Part shown: piece by piece, positions 13,259 to 21,346 of the stretch
Layout: the number at the start of each line of letters is the position of its first letter
Position numbering within the stretch: position 1 is the stretch's first letter
Translations under genes and position numbers: made by a program
Notes under the pieces: model-generated
Databases searched by the model: none
What the model saw: the letters and a program-made list of their open reading frames with translations, nothing else
What the model was told of the DNA's origin: nothing
Assembly: GCA_958349055.1 (NCBI GenBank)
Contig: CATWBO010000038.1
Location: 1-21,346, forward strand
Length of the DNA stretch: 21,346 bases
Direction: 5' to 3'
From: an uncultured bacterium
GTDB taxonomy: Bacteria > Actinomycetota > Coriobacteriia > Coriobacteriales > Coriobacteriaceae

Positions 13259-14608
13259 CTACTCCACAACATGGCCGATAAGCTCATAGCAGAAGCTATC
13301 GGTAAACTCGACCGTCAGAATATCGCCCACGGACGCCTCGCTGGCGTCCAAGTGCACCGCGCCATCGGAATCGGGCGCCTGGAACCAAGCATGGCCGATC
13401 AGCTCGGCGCCGTCCTCGGTCTCCTCGATGCCGTCGACAATCACCTGGGCGCGCTCGCCCACATGTGCGGCGGTGGCGGCAAAACCGAGCGACTCGGCCA
13501 GGTCCATGGCCTCCTGGGCGCGCTCGAGCTTGACCTCCTCATCGACCTGACCTTCCATCTTAGCGGCCAGGCTGCCCTCCTCCTGCGAGTAGGCAAAGAC
13601 ACTCGTGTAGTCAAAGCAGACGGTGTCCATAAAGTCGATAAGGTCGCGGAACTCGTCGTCGGTCTCGGTCGGGAAGCCGACCATGGCCGTGGAACGGATC
13701 ACGATGCCGGGGATACGCTCACGCAGATCGCGAAACAGGTCCTCGAGCTCCTGGCGCGAACCGGAGCGACGCATGGCCTTAAGGATGCGTGCGTCGCAGT
13801 GCTGCACGGGGATATCGATATAGGGTAGCACCTCGGGGGTATCGCGAATCGTCTCGATAAGCTCGTCGGTCATGCCCTCGGGCTGCAGGTAGAGAACACG
13901 GACCCAGACGTTCTGCGGGCGCACGGCCTCGGCAACGGCATGCAGCAGCTGCGCCAGATTGCGCGGCGAGCCATCGGTGGCGTCTTCGTCGGCAAAGTCG
14001 GTGCCCCAAATACCCGTGTCCTGGCCGATCAGCACGATCTCGCGCACACCGCCGGCAACCAGGTCGCGTACCTCGGAGATAATGCTCTCGGCATTGCGCG
14101 AATGATAGCGACCGCGAATATAGGGGATCATGCAGAAGCTGCAGAAGCGGTTGCAGCCATCGGAAATCTTGACGTAAGCAACAGCGCCCTCGACAGTGCG
14201 CTTGACTTGCGGAATATAGGCAGCGATCTCACGCTCGACACCCAGCACGCCATCGATGACCGCCACGATGCCGTCCTCCTCGTCGGCCTTCACAAAGGCA
14301 GCGACCTCGGGCAGCTCGTCAGGCAGGTCGTCGCCATAGCGCGACGGCACACAGCCGCACATGACGATGGGACAAGAACGAACGCCGTCCTGAACCTCGT
14401 TGGCGAGCTCGAGCGTGGTCTCGATGCTCTCGGACGTTGCGGAGGCGAGGAACGAGCATGTATTGACGATGGCGATATCGGCATCCTGTGGGTCGAATGC
14501 CTCCTCGTAGCCCGCGGCGGTCAAAAGAGAACGCATGCGGTCGGTGTCAACCTCGTTCTTAGCGCACCCGAGGGTGATGTAGAGCACGGAGCCCAACGGT
14601 GTATCCAT
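13259..14608 (-). CDS. rimO: Ribosomal protein uS12 methylthiotransferase RimO
   Basis: Radical-SAM enzyme that methylthiolates the conserved aspartate of ribosomal protein uS12. The 449-residue protein has the N-terminal cluster cysteines Cys15 (LGCAKN), Cys51 (NTCSF) and Cys86 (CGCVPSR), the radical-SAM triad Cys152, Cys156 and Cys159 (GCNRFCSFC), and a C-terminal TRAM domain of about 70 residues. LGCAKNEVD and IPYIRGRYHSR separate it from MiaB, which is encoded separately at 5244-6614. AAAGGA lies upstream of the ATG. It is 27 bp downstream of yajQ. Confidence 0.96.
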   Translation of the reverse strand: MDTPLGSVLYITLGCAKNEVDTDRMRSLLTAAGYEEAFDPQDADIAIVNTCSFLASATSESIETTLELANEVQDGVRSCPIVMCGCVPSRYGDDLPDELPEVAAFVKADEEDGIVAVIDGVLGVEREIAAYIPQVKRTVEGAVAYVKISDGCNRFCSFCMIPYIRGRYHSRNAESIISEVRDLVAGGVREIVLIGQDTGIWGTDFADEDATDGSPRNLAQLLHAVAEAVRPQNVWVRVLYLQPEGMTDELIETIRDTPEVLPYIDIPVQHCDARILKAMRRSGSRQELEDLFRDLRERIPGIVIRSTAMVGFPTETDDEFRDLIDFMDTVCFDYTSVFAYSQEEGSLAAKMEGQVDEEVKLERAQEAMDLAESLGFAATAAHVGERAQVIVDGIEETEDGAELIGHAWFQAPDSDGAVHLDASEASVGDILTVEFTDSFCYELIGHVVE

Positions 14609-14635
14609 GTTGGAGAGCAGTCCTTTCGAATGATA

Positions 14636-15133
14636 TTAGCGGTAGTTGGTGAACTGCAGCGGCTGGCCGTAGTCCTGGTCGCGCAGGAACTGGATCACGG
14701 TCTGCAACGCGTCCTTCGAAGCAGAGGAAACACGCAGCTTGTCGGCCTCGATAGTCACCTTGACCTTGAGCTTTTGGTCCTTGATGTCCTTGTTGATCTT
14801 CTTGGCGGTCGCCTGGTCGATACCCTCGACGATATGGCCGAGCACGCGCACGGTGCCGCCCGTTGCCGCCTGCGGAGCATCCCACGAGACAGCCTTGAGG
14901 TCGATGCCGCGCTTGATGAGCTTGGAGCTCAGCACGTCGATAATCTGCTTGGAGACAAAGTCGGCCGGGGCGTTGATCGTAAAGAGCTTGTCGCCCTTCG
15001 AAAGCTCGATGGTGGCGCCGGAATCCTTCAGGTCATAGCGCTGGGAAATCTCGCGCGTGGTTTGCTGGAAGGCATTGTCGACCTCCTGCATATTAACCTC
15101 GGACACGACGTCAAAGCTGGAATCTTTAGCCAT
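14636..15133 (-). CDS. yajQ: YajQ family (UPF0234) nucleotide-binding protein
   Basis: A 165-residue cytosolic protein of the UPF0234/YajQ family: start AKDSSFDVVSEVNMQEVDNA, two ferredoxin-like halves, the ISQRYDLKDSGATIEL segment and the end FLRDQDYGQPLQFTNYR. Family members bind nucleotides or RNA; the Xanthomonas homologue is a cyclic-di-GMP effector. Function in Gram-positives is not settled. AGGA precedes the ATG. It sits 26 bp after the rodZ-like gene and before rimO with no hairpin, so the same transcript is likely. Confidence 0.94.
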   Translation of the reverse strand: MAKDSSFDVVSEVNMQEVDNAFQQTTREISQRYDLKDSGATIELSKGDKLFTINAPADFVSKQIIDVLSSKLIKRGIDLKAVSWDAPQAATGGTVRVLGHIVEGIDQATAKKINKDIKDQKLKVKVTIEADKLRVSSASKDALQTVIQFLRDQDYGQPLQFTNYR

Positions 15134-15159
15134 GGTTAATCCTTTCGCTTACGAGCGGC

Positions 15160-16662
15160 TTAGTAGCTGTCGTACGAATAATCGGTAGAATCGGTCGTCG
15201 TTTGACCGTCGGTAGCGGTATCGGTGCCCTCCGTGGACTGGGCTTCGGTTCCATCCGCGCTGTTGGTATCATCGGTACCGTCAGTGCTCTCGCCGTCCTC
15301 GGAGTCGGTCGTCTCCTTCTTGGGAACGGTAATGGTCACGCGTGCCACGCCCGACGTCTTAGTGTCGTAGCGGACCTTTTCGCCGTTCTTGGTAACGGTG
15401 ACATCGGAAGGCTTGGACGTGGTGATCTCGATCGTGGACTCGGGCGTGTATTCCTGCTCAAAGGGTCCGGTCGCCTGAGCGCCATAGACCGACTTGCCAT
15501 CAACCTTGACCTCAATCCAGGCGGTCTTTCCCTTGGCAACGGAGACCTTGACCTTCGTTACCTCGTTCTCTTCCTTTTTAGCCATCGTCTTGGTGGCGTC
15601 CGAATCGGTCGACTCATCCGTCGCCTCATCGGTATCTTCGTCCTCGTCGACGATTTCGGTCTTCTTAGAAGACTTCTTGGTCGTCGTCTTGGTAGCAGTG
15701 GGCGTCTCGGGCGTGGTCTCGGGCGTCGAAGATGCGCAGCCGCGCAGAAGTGCCACGATGAGCACGATCAGCAGCAACGCCACGGCACCGATACCGGCGT
15801 AGACGATACGCGGATCGAGCCCGTTGTTTTGAGGAGCACGGGAACCGCCGCGTCCACGACTGGAACTGCTGCGGCCGCCTCCCTGAGGCATACGACCACG
15901 ATTGCTATCGGATCGGCCGCGATAACCACCCTGGCCCTGAAGGCTGCGCTGACCCGAACGGGGCGCAAGTTCACCGCGGCCTTGATAGCCACGCTGACCC
16001 GAACGAGAAGCCGATGAACGCTGCCCATAGGGCTGCGACTGCGAGCGAAGACGAGGCGTTACCTGCGTGGTATCGGCATCCGCATAGCCGCCGCGAGAAC
16101 GACCGGTAGAAACGCCACGGTGGCCGCGATCGGAATAGCCGCCATCGCCGTAGCCGGCACGAGGATCTCGTGCGACGCCGCGGGCAGCGGGAAGCGCACG
16201 GTCCTCGGGCATCGGCGTGCTGCGGAACCGGTCACGTTGAGAGCGAATCTCCTCGCCCGAACCCGTCTCGGTAATGTAACCCGCCTGCTGAGGGCGCTGG
16301 CCATAGCGCGTCGAGCGACCGCCCTGAACCATCAGGAAGCGGCCGTTGTCGACCGAGGAGCGCGAATTGACGTATCCGGCGGCGTCCTGAAAACGACCAC
16401 CCTGCTGCGATGTCTCGCGCTCGTATGCCATCAGGTCGTCAAAGTAAGCATTGACGACCTCGCGCGGATTGAGGCCCAAGAAGCGTGCATAGCTCGAAAT
16501 CATGCCCTGCGCATAGCCGCGCGGGGGCATCGATGCAAAGTTACCGGTCTCGAAAAACTCGATGATCTGCGGTCTGATTTTGATGGTGTTGGCGACCTGC
16601 TGAATGGAAAGGCCCATTCGGCGACGCTGCTCGAGCAGCATGTCACCAAAGCGTGCAGCCAT
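15160..16662 (-). CDS. rodZ: RodZ-like helix-turn-helix membrane protein with R/G-rich linker
   Basis: 500 residues. The N-terminus (about 1-75) is the RodZ/YmfM-type helix-turn-helix (FGDMLLEQRRRMGLSIQQVA, then RPQIIEFFETGNFASMPPRGY). A long disordered basic segment (about 110-280) is rich in Arg, Gly, Ser and Gln. One membrane helix spans about 286-307, followed by a Thr/Lys/Asp-rich stalk, a DUF4115 beta domain (about 366-447) and a Ser/Thr/Asp-rich tail. RodZ links MreB to elongation-mode wall synthesis; B. subtilis YmfM sits at the equivalent locus. It is longer than typical RodZ (about 300-340) because of the linker and tail. The ATG overlaps the ftsK stop (TGATG) and uses a GGAGGA site inside ftsK. 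No mreB is in the window. Confidence 0.88.
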   Translation of the reverse strand: MAARFGDMLLEQRRRMGLSIQQVANTIKIRPQIIEFFETGNFASMPPRGYAQGMISSYARFLGLNPREVVNAYFDDLMAYERETSQQGGRFQDAAGYVNSRSSVDNGRFLMVQGGRSTRYGQRPQQAGYITETGSGEEIRSQRDRFRSTPMPEDRALPAARGVARDPRAGYGDGGYSDRGHRGVSTGRSRGGYADADTTQVTPRLRSQSQPYGQRSSASRSGQRGYQGRGELAPRSGQRSLQGQGGYRGRSDSNRGRMPQGGGRSSSSRGRGGSRAPQNNGLDPRIVYAGIGAVALLLIVLIVALLRGCASSTPETTPETPTATKTTTKKSSKKTEIVDEDEDTDEATDESTDSDATKTMAKKEENEVTKVKVSVAKGKTAWIEVKVDGKSVYGAQATGPFEQEYTPESTIEITTSKPSDVTVTKNGEKVRYDTKTSGVARVTITVPKKETTDSEDGESTDGTDDTNSADGTEAQSTEGTDTATDGQTTTDSTDYSYDSY

Positions 16663-19439
16663 CAGAATCCTCCAAACTCACGATCTTCACGTGCCATCTC
16701 GGCGTCGACAGACTCAAGCGCGGCGAGGCCTTCTTCGTCCAGCAGGACCTCGCGCGGCTTGGAACCATCGGGCGGTCCGACGACACCCTTTTCTTCCAGC
16801 ATGTCCATAATACGCCCGGCGCGCGCATAGCCAACCTTTAGGCGGCGTTGCAGGCCAGATGTGGAGCCCAGCTGCGATTCCACCACAATATGGGCGGCTT
16901 CCCAGATGAGCGGATCATCGTCTTGCGGCTCGGCAACGCCGGTACGCACGATGCCGCCGCCACCCGCCATGGACATGGAGGCGGGAGCCACGGCCGAAAG
17001 AATCTCCTCGTGGTAATCGGGCTCGCTTTGCGACTTGACGAACTCGACGATCTCGTTGATCTCGTCGTCGGAGACAAAGCAGCCCTGGATACGACGAGGC
17101 TTGCCCCAGTCGACCTTGGAGAACAACATGTCGCCCAAGCCGGTAAGCTTTTCGGCACCCATCTGGTCGATGATGACGCGTGAGTCGATGCCCGTGGCGA
17201 CATTAAAGGCGATGCGGTTGGTGATGTTGGCCTTGATGAGACCCGTCACCACGTTGGAACTCGGTCGCTGCGTAGCAACGATAAGGTGGATACCGGCGGC
17301 ACGGCCCAGCTGGGCGATACGCACGATCGATGCTTCGACGTCCTTGCCGGCGACCATCATCAGGTCCGAGAGCTCGTCGATGATAATGACCAGATAAGGC
17401 ATCTTTTGCGGCGGGTTGTCGTAGTGCTCAAACTCGCCGGCGGCCTGTTTTTCGTTGTAGGTCGAGATTTTACGAACGTTAAGACGCTCGAAGACCTTCA
17501 GACGACGCTCCATCTCGGAAACGGCCCACTGCAGCGCGCTGGCGGCCTGCTTAGGCTCGGTCACCACGGGCACGTACAAATGCGGCAAACCGTTGTAGCC
17601 CGCGAGCTCGACGCGCTTAGGGTCGACCATGATCAGGCGAACGTCCTCGGGAAGCGCGCGCATGAGCAAGGTCGTGATAATGGAGTTGATCATCACCGAC
17701 TTACCGGAACCCGTGGTACCGGCAATCAGCAGGTGGGGCATCTTGGCGAGGTCGGCGACAACCGGCGTACCCTCTGCATCGCGGCCGATGGCAAGCTCGA
17801 GCGGGCCACCCTTGACATAGGGCAGCACGTCACCCAAGTTGACGTTTTGGCGCTTGCGGTTGGGGATCTCGATACCCACAAGCGAAGTGCCGGGAATCGG
17901 CGCGAAGATGCGCACCGACTGGGCGGCAAGCGACAGCGCGATATCGTCCTCGAGGCTCGAAATCTTGCTCACGCGCTCGCCCTCGCCGGGCTGCAGCTTA
18001 AAGGTCGTCACCGTGGGGCCGGCAATCCAACCGACCACGCGGGCGCTGCGGCCAAACTCAAGCAAGGTGGATTGCAGTGACTCAGCGGTCTGCTCCAGCT
18101 CCTTATCCGAAGACGCGGCAGAAGCCGACTGCGGGTTGGCATGTAGGATTTCGAGCGGCGGAAGCTTGAGGCCGTCCTCTTCTTCGCCCTCGTTATCTGC
18201 GGCGCCGCCGTCCGCTCCCCCATCACGAGCCGCAGCCGATTCGACAGCACTCGTGGCAGGCGTATCGGCAACCTTGGGATGCTTTAAGAAGTCGGGAATC
18301 TGAGGTGCGGCCGAAACAGGGTTCACGGCAAACGGCGGCTCGGACTCGTCAACCTTGTCCGGATCGTCCTCCATCGAAAGCTGTCCAGTGACCTGCCCGC
18401 GCTTGGCGTGGCGACGCGGCAGCAAGGTTGTCTTGGCGGTCTCGAGCGGAGCCTCGTCGTCCTCGTCGTCACCCTCGGTGAGCTCAATCTCGCTATCGGA
18501 CCAAGACGGGTCGGGCTCGCTTGTGTTGAGCTTGGGCGCAGCCTTGCCCTTCTTGGCATGGCGGCGCGGCAGCAGCGTGGTCTTGGCGCGCTCGGCTTCA
18601 ACCGACTCGGATACGTCGACAAATGGGTCATCGTCCTCGTCGTCATCCAAAACCGGGTCGACATCGCCACCCATGACCGTGGTCACCGCGGCGTCAGTCC
18701 CCTTCTGGCGCAGAATGCTCAGGTGCGGACGAGCGACGCCGGGAACAGACAGGGCCTCTTCATCGCCCCACGGGCTCGCATTGACATCGGCACGTCGACG
18801 CTCGGCAAAATCGGCAGCGCGATCGCGTGCGGAGCGCAAAACGCCACCCACCGAAAAGCCGATAATGACCAAACCAACGACGACAAGCCCCAGCAAGACA
18901 ACCATGGCGATAGGTTTACCCAGGGCGTTTTGCAAGGCACTTGCGATAAAGGCGCCAATGTAGCCGCCCGACACGGAAAGGTTCTGCGGCGTAAACATAA
19001 GGTCGCACGAATCGCTCGTGCCCGGCACCATCAGCGAAAGAATGGAGACGACGGCGATAAAGACCAAGGCGCCGCCCGCAACAGAGCGCACGTTGAGCGG
19101 CGAGTCCTCACCCAAAAAGAGCGTGGCGGCAAACAGCAAGATGACGATCGGCAGCACGTAGGCGCCCAGACCAAAGCCCAGGTGGTAGAAACCGGCAACC
19201 GCAGCCGTCACGGGCGCTGTTGCCGGAGAGATCACGGCAATGAAGGACGCGATCGCCAAAACGGCGATGACCACACCGGCGATATCGCGATTGGCCGAAG
19301 GCTCGACCAAGGGCTCAAAATCGTCGAAGTCTGCCTCATGGCCCTTATTGGCACGAAGATGGGAACCGGCACCCTTAGCAGATGCCGGTTGGTTGTTGGC
19401 CTTATTGCCTTTGGCGTTTTGTGCAGATCCGCGCGCCAA
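16662..19439 (-). CDS. ftsK: DNA translocase FtsK/SpoIIIE
   Basis: Septum-located ATPase that pumps chromosome ends into daughter cells. The 925-residue protein starts with TTG at 19439, one base after the rnj stop, with GGAGG 6 nt upstream. About four membrane helices lie at 54-200. An acidic linker (about 215-445) contains two copies of AKTTLLPRRHAK (285-296 and 335-346). The alpha/beta motor has Walker A GTTGSGKS at 574-581 and Walker B IIIDE at 685-689. The C-terminal gamma winged helix (about 846-905) reads polarity sequences in DNA. The stop overlaps the rodZ-like start. Confidence 0.98.
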   Translation of the reverse strand: MARGSAQNAKGNKANNQPASAKGAGSHLRANKGHEADFDDFEPLVEPSANRDIAGVVIAVLAIASFIAVISPATAPVTAAVAGFYHLGFGLGAYVLPIVILLFAATLFLGEDSPLNVRSVAGGALVFIAVVSILSLMVPGTSDSCDLMFTPQNLSVSGGYIGAFIASALQNALGKPIAMVVLLGLVVVGLVIIGFSVGGVLRSARDRAADFAERRRADVNASPWGDEEALSVPGVARPHLSILRQKGTDAAVTTVMGGDVDPVLDDDEDDDPFVDVSESVEAERAKTTLLPRRHAKKGKAAPKLNTSEPDPSWSDSEIELTEGDDEDDEAPLETAKTTLLPRRHAKRGQVTGQLSMEDDPDKVDESEPPFAVNPVSAAPQIPDFLKHPKVADTPATSAVESAAARDGGADGGAADNEGEEEDGLKLPPLEILHANPQSASAASSDKELEQTAESLQSTLLEFGRSARVVGWIAGPTVTTFKLQPGEGERVSKISSLEDDIALSLAAQSVRIFAPIPGTSLVGIEIPNRKRQNVNLGDVLPYVKGGPLELAIGRDAEGTPVVADLAKMPHLLIAGTTGSGKSVMINSIITTLLMRALPEDVRLIMVDPKRVELAGYNGLPHLYVPVVTEPKQAASALQWAVSEMERRLKVFERLNVRKISTYNEKQAAGEFEHYDNPPQKMPYLVIIIDELSDLMMVAGKDVEASIVRIAQLGRAAGIHLIVATQRPSSNVVTGLIKANITNRIAFNVATGIDSRVIIDQMGAEKLTGLGDMLFSKVDWGKPRRIQGCFVSDDEINEIVEFVKSQSEPDYHEEILSAVAPASMSMAGGGGIVRTGVAEPQDDDPLIWEAAHIVVESQLGSTSGLQRRLKVGYARAGRIMDMLEEKGVVGPPDGSKPREVLLDEEGLAALESVDAEMAREDREFGGF
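18402..18437 (-). repeat. FtsK linker repeat, second copy
   Basis: Codes for residues 335-346 (AKTTLLPRRHAK). The DNA is clearly similar to the copy at 18552-18587 but differs at several, mostly third, codon positions, so this is an old duplication under protein-level selection. Confidence 0.8.
18552..18587 (-). repeat. FtsK linker repeat, first copy
   Basis: Codes for residues 285-296 (AKTTLLPRRHAK), exactly 50 residues before the second copy. Both are basic islands within very acidic surroundings. Confidence 0.8.
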
Positions 19440-19440
19440 A

Positions 19441-21111
19441 CTAAACCTCCATGACGACCGGGATGATCATCGGGCGAGTGCGCGTACGGCTCCAGATAAA
19501 GTTGGAGAGCGAGTCGCGCACGGCCTTGCGAATGGCGTCGGAACCGCTGCTGGTAAAGCTGAACTTGCCCTTCTCGATCGTCTTCATGATGGACGCGGAG
19601 GCATCCTCGGAGAACTGGTCGTCGATGGCAAACGAAACGCCGCGGCCCGAGAACTCGATGGCCTCGATCTTCTTGTGTTTGAGGGAGACGATGGCAACAG
19701 CCGTAACCATACCGTCGTTGGCGAGCTTCTGGCGATCGCGCAGGACGATAGGGTCGGTATCGCCGATGCGCAGACCGTCGACGTAGACGACGCCGGACTC
19801 GACGGGCGTGCCGCGCTTGACGATACCACCGCGCATCTCGAGCGTGTCGCCGTTATCGAGGATAAAGATATGATCGTCCTTGATGCCCATCTTGCGGGCC
19901 AGCTGGGCATGGGCGCGCAGATGCACGGCCTCACCGTGAACCGGCATAAAGTACGTGGGCTTGGCCATGGCCATCAGGAGCTTGAGCTCCTCCTGGCTAC
20001 CGTGACCCGAGACGTGGACGAGAGCGCGGTTCTTATCCCACACGTCGCAGCCGAGCTTGGCCAGGCTGTTGACGACCTGCTGGACGGCCTTCTCGTTGCC
20101 AGGAACGGGAGTTGCCGAGAGGATAACGGTATCGCCCTCGTGAATGGAGAGCGTCTTGTGCTCGCCATTGGCCATGCGGGACAGAGCCGACAGCGGCTCG
20201 CCCTGCGAACCAGTGCACATGACGACGATCTTGTCGTCAGGCAGGTTATCGATATCGAAGGCATCGATGATATCGGCATCATCGATGTTGAGATAACCGA
20301 GCTCGCGCGCCACGCGGGTGTTCGTGAGCATGGAGCGACCGGTCACAACGACCTTACGGCCGCACTTGCGGGCGGCATCGCAGATCTGCTGCAAACGATG
20401 GATGTGGCTCGAGAACGACGCGACGAACACGCGACCCGGGGCGTTCTTGATGGCGTGCAGCAGGTTGGGACCAACCTCGGCCTCGGACTTGGTAAAGCCG
20501 GGAACCGTGGCGTTGGTAGAGTCGGAAAGCAGCAGGTCGATGCCCTGCTTGGCAAAGCGGCTGATAGCGGCATAGTCGGGCGTGACGCCGTCGATGGGCG
20601 TCTGGTCAAGCTTAAAGTCACCCGTGTGCATAACGGTGCCCTGATTGGTGCGGATGAACACGCCCAGAGCGCCGGGGATGGAGTGCGTCATCGAGAAGAA
20701 GTCGAGCGAGATGCCGCCGAGGTTGACATGGCTGCCGCCCTTGACCTCGCGGAACTTGGGCGCGCGGATGCGGAACTCAGAAAGCTTGCCCTCGATAAAG
20801 CCAAGCGTCAGCTTGCTCGAGAAGATGGGCACCTTATTGTTGAGGTCCTGCAGCAGATACGGAAGCGAACCGGTGTGGTCCTCGTGGCCGTGGGTGACGA
20901 CGATACCGCGGAGCTTCTCCTCGTTCTCTAGAACATAGGTGTAGTCGGGAAGCACCAGGTCGATACCGGGCTGGGAGTCATCGGGGAACATGAGGCCGGC
21001 GTCGACGAGCACCATGTCGTCGCCGCACTCGAAGACCGTCATGTTCTTGCCGATGCCATCAAGGCCGCCGAGCGGGATGATCTTCAAGGGAGATGATTTT
21101 TTAGCTGCCAT
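19441..21111 (-). CDS. rnj: Ribonuclease J
   Basis: Metallo-beta-lactamase/beta-CASP RNase with 5'-to-3' exonuclease and endonuclease activity in mRNA decay and rRNA maturation. The 556-residue protein has the metal-binding HGHEDH at 74-79, MTHSIPGALG near 141, HTGDFKLDQTP, the beta-CASP region, HVSGHGSQEELK near 373, FMPVHGE, and the C-terminal domain. The length is normal for RNase J. It heads the leftward block, with ftsK starting one base after its stop. The ribosome site (AAAGGA) is about 14 nt from the ATG, farther than usual. B. subtilis rnjB and M. tuberculosis rnj (Rv2752c) lie in the same place relative to ftsK. Confidence 0.98.
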   Translation of the reverse strand: MAAKKSSPLKIIPLGGLDGIGKNMTVFECGDDMVLVDAGLMFPDDSQPGIDLVLPDYTYVLENEEKLRGIVVTHGHEDHTGSLPYLLQDLNNKVPIFSSKLTLGFIEGKLSEFRIRAPKFREVKGGSHVNLGGISLDFFSMTHSIPGALGVFIRTNQGTVMHTGDFKLDQTPIDGVTPDYAAISRFAKQGIDLLLSDSTNATVPGFTKSEAEVGPNLLHAIKNAPGRVFVASFSSHIHRLQQICDAARKCGRKVVVTGRSMLTNTRVARELGYLNIDDADIIDAFDIDNLPDDKIVVMCTGSQGEPLSALSRMANGEHKTLSIHEGDTVILSATPVPGNEKAVQQVVNSLAKLGCDVWDKNRALVHVSGHGSQEELKLLMAMAKPTYFMPVHGEAVHLRAHAQLARKMGIKDDHIFILDNGDTLEMRGGIVKRGTPVESGVVYVDGLRIGDTDPIVLRDRQKLANDGMVTAVAIVSLKHKKIEAIEFSGRGVSFAIDDQFSEDASASIMKTIEKGKFSFTSSGSDAIRKAVRDSLSNFIWSRTRTRPMIIPVVMEV

Positions 21112-21198
21112 AGGTTAGTGTGGTTTCCTTTCTTCGAAACGGGTCTGAAACAACCGACGGGGCGCTTCTGGCAAACCGACCGCCGGGAACGTACAACA

Positions 21199-21218
21199 TG
21201 CATCGCAGAGTCGATGCA
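21199..21218. promoter_or_regulatory. Perfect inverted repeat in the rnj upstream region
   Basis: TGCATCG (21199-21205) and CGATGCA (21212-21218) with a 6-nt loop, about 90 bp upstream of the rnj ATG. A possible leftward -10 (TATCAT at 21230-21235) lacks a good -35; if real, the hairpin would lie almost at the 5' end of the mRNA. No gene is recognised in 21112-21346. Confidence 0.5.
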
Positions 21219-21346
21219 GTAACCACAGTATGATACCCATTTGCACAACAACAGACCACCCATGCATCAAAGCCCCATCTGAACCGGTCTATCCCGCCGG
21301 TCTGGTCTCAGCGGGCCCGGCACGGGCTAAGTTTTCTGCTCTACAG

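Noticed and set aside
12122..13828. 568-codon open frame on the + strand
   Set aside because: Spans the antisense of cinA, pgsA and part of rimO, crossing three genuine genes; composition (Arg/His/Asp/Gly-rich) is that of a shadow frame.
13940..15139. 399-codon open frame on the + strand
   Set aside because: Antisense of rimO and yajQ, no domain and no ribosome site.
19240..20931. 563-codon open frame on the + strand
   Set aside because: Antisense of rnj and the ftsK start; no recognisable motif, while the opposite strand is fully explained.

Overview
The window reads as a conserved chromosomal housekeeping locus from a high-GC Gram-positive bacterium. The most likely source is the actinobacterial class Coriobacteriia (Collinsella/Eggerthella-like), at moderate confidence. 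The reasons are the G+C-rich codon use, an actinobacterial/Firmicutes-type LexA box, RNase Y and RNase J together, a RodZ-like protein and SpoVS in one actinobacterial-looking genome, and a gene order that blends Bacillus subtilis (rnjB-spoIIIE-ymfM-pgsA-cinA-recA-rny-ymdB-spoVS-miaB) with Mycobacterium tuberculosis (nrdR-LysM gene | lexA ... hflX-miaA ... miaB ... recX-recA ... pgsA ... ftsK ... rnj). I see no insertion sequence, prophage, tRNA, rRNA or CRISPR array.

From left to right: positions 1-127 hold no gene but a long imperfect stem-loop. At 128-1523 a leftward operon encodes a YneA/ChiZ-like LysM membrane protein, the ribonucleotide reductase repressor NrdR and dUTPase. A divergent control region (about 1524-1683) carries three LexA boxes spaced exactly 28 bp apart and a strong leftward promoter with one box in its spacer. 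Rightward, lexA overlaps by one base a multi-pass DUF1624 (heparan-alpha-glucosaminide N-acetyltransferase-like) membrane protein gene. Its 3' end overlaps the convergent end of hflX by 16 bp.

The leftward block 9695-3017 is rny, a GHL-type ATPase gene, spoVS, miaB, miaA and hflX, mostly with coupled stops and starts. It is driven by a near-consensus promoter at 9856-9884 and a leader of about 150 nt with two hairpins. Next is recA-recX (11810-9958), with a LexA box inside the recA promoter spacer and a hairpin just after recX. An unusual set of phased ACCAAA repeats lies upstream of recA, followed by a strong hairpin terminator at 12037-12060.

The right block (21111-12068, all leftward) is rnj, ftsK, a rodZ-like gene, yajQ, rimO, pgsA and truncated-type cinA, packed like one operon. 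The 235 bp upstream of rnj (21112-21346) carry no gene I can recognise, only a perfect inverted repeat.

The themes are the SOS response (lexA, recA, recX, LysM division inhibitor, possibly nrdR, dut and the DUF1624 gene), mRNA decay (RNase Y, RNase J), tRNA/ribosome modification (MiaA, MiaB, RimO, HflX) and cell division/envelope (FtsK, RodZ, PgsA). The least explained parts are the GHL ATPase that occupies the position held by ymdB in Bacillus, the membrane acyltransferase-like gene coupled to lexA, and the structured rny leader.
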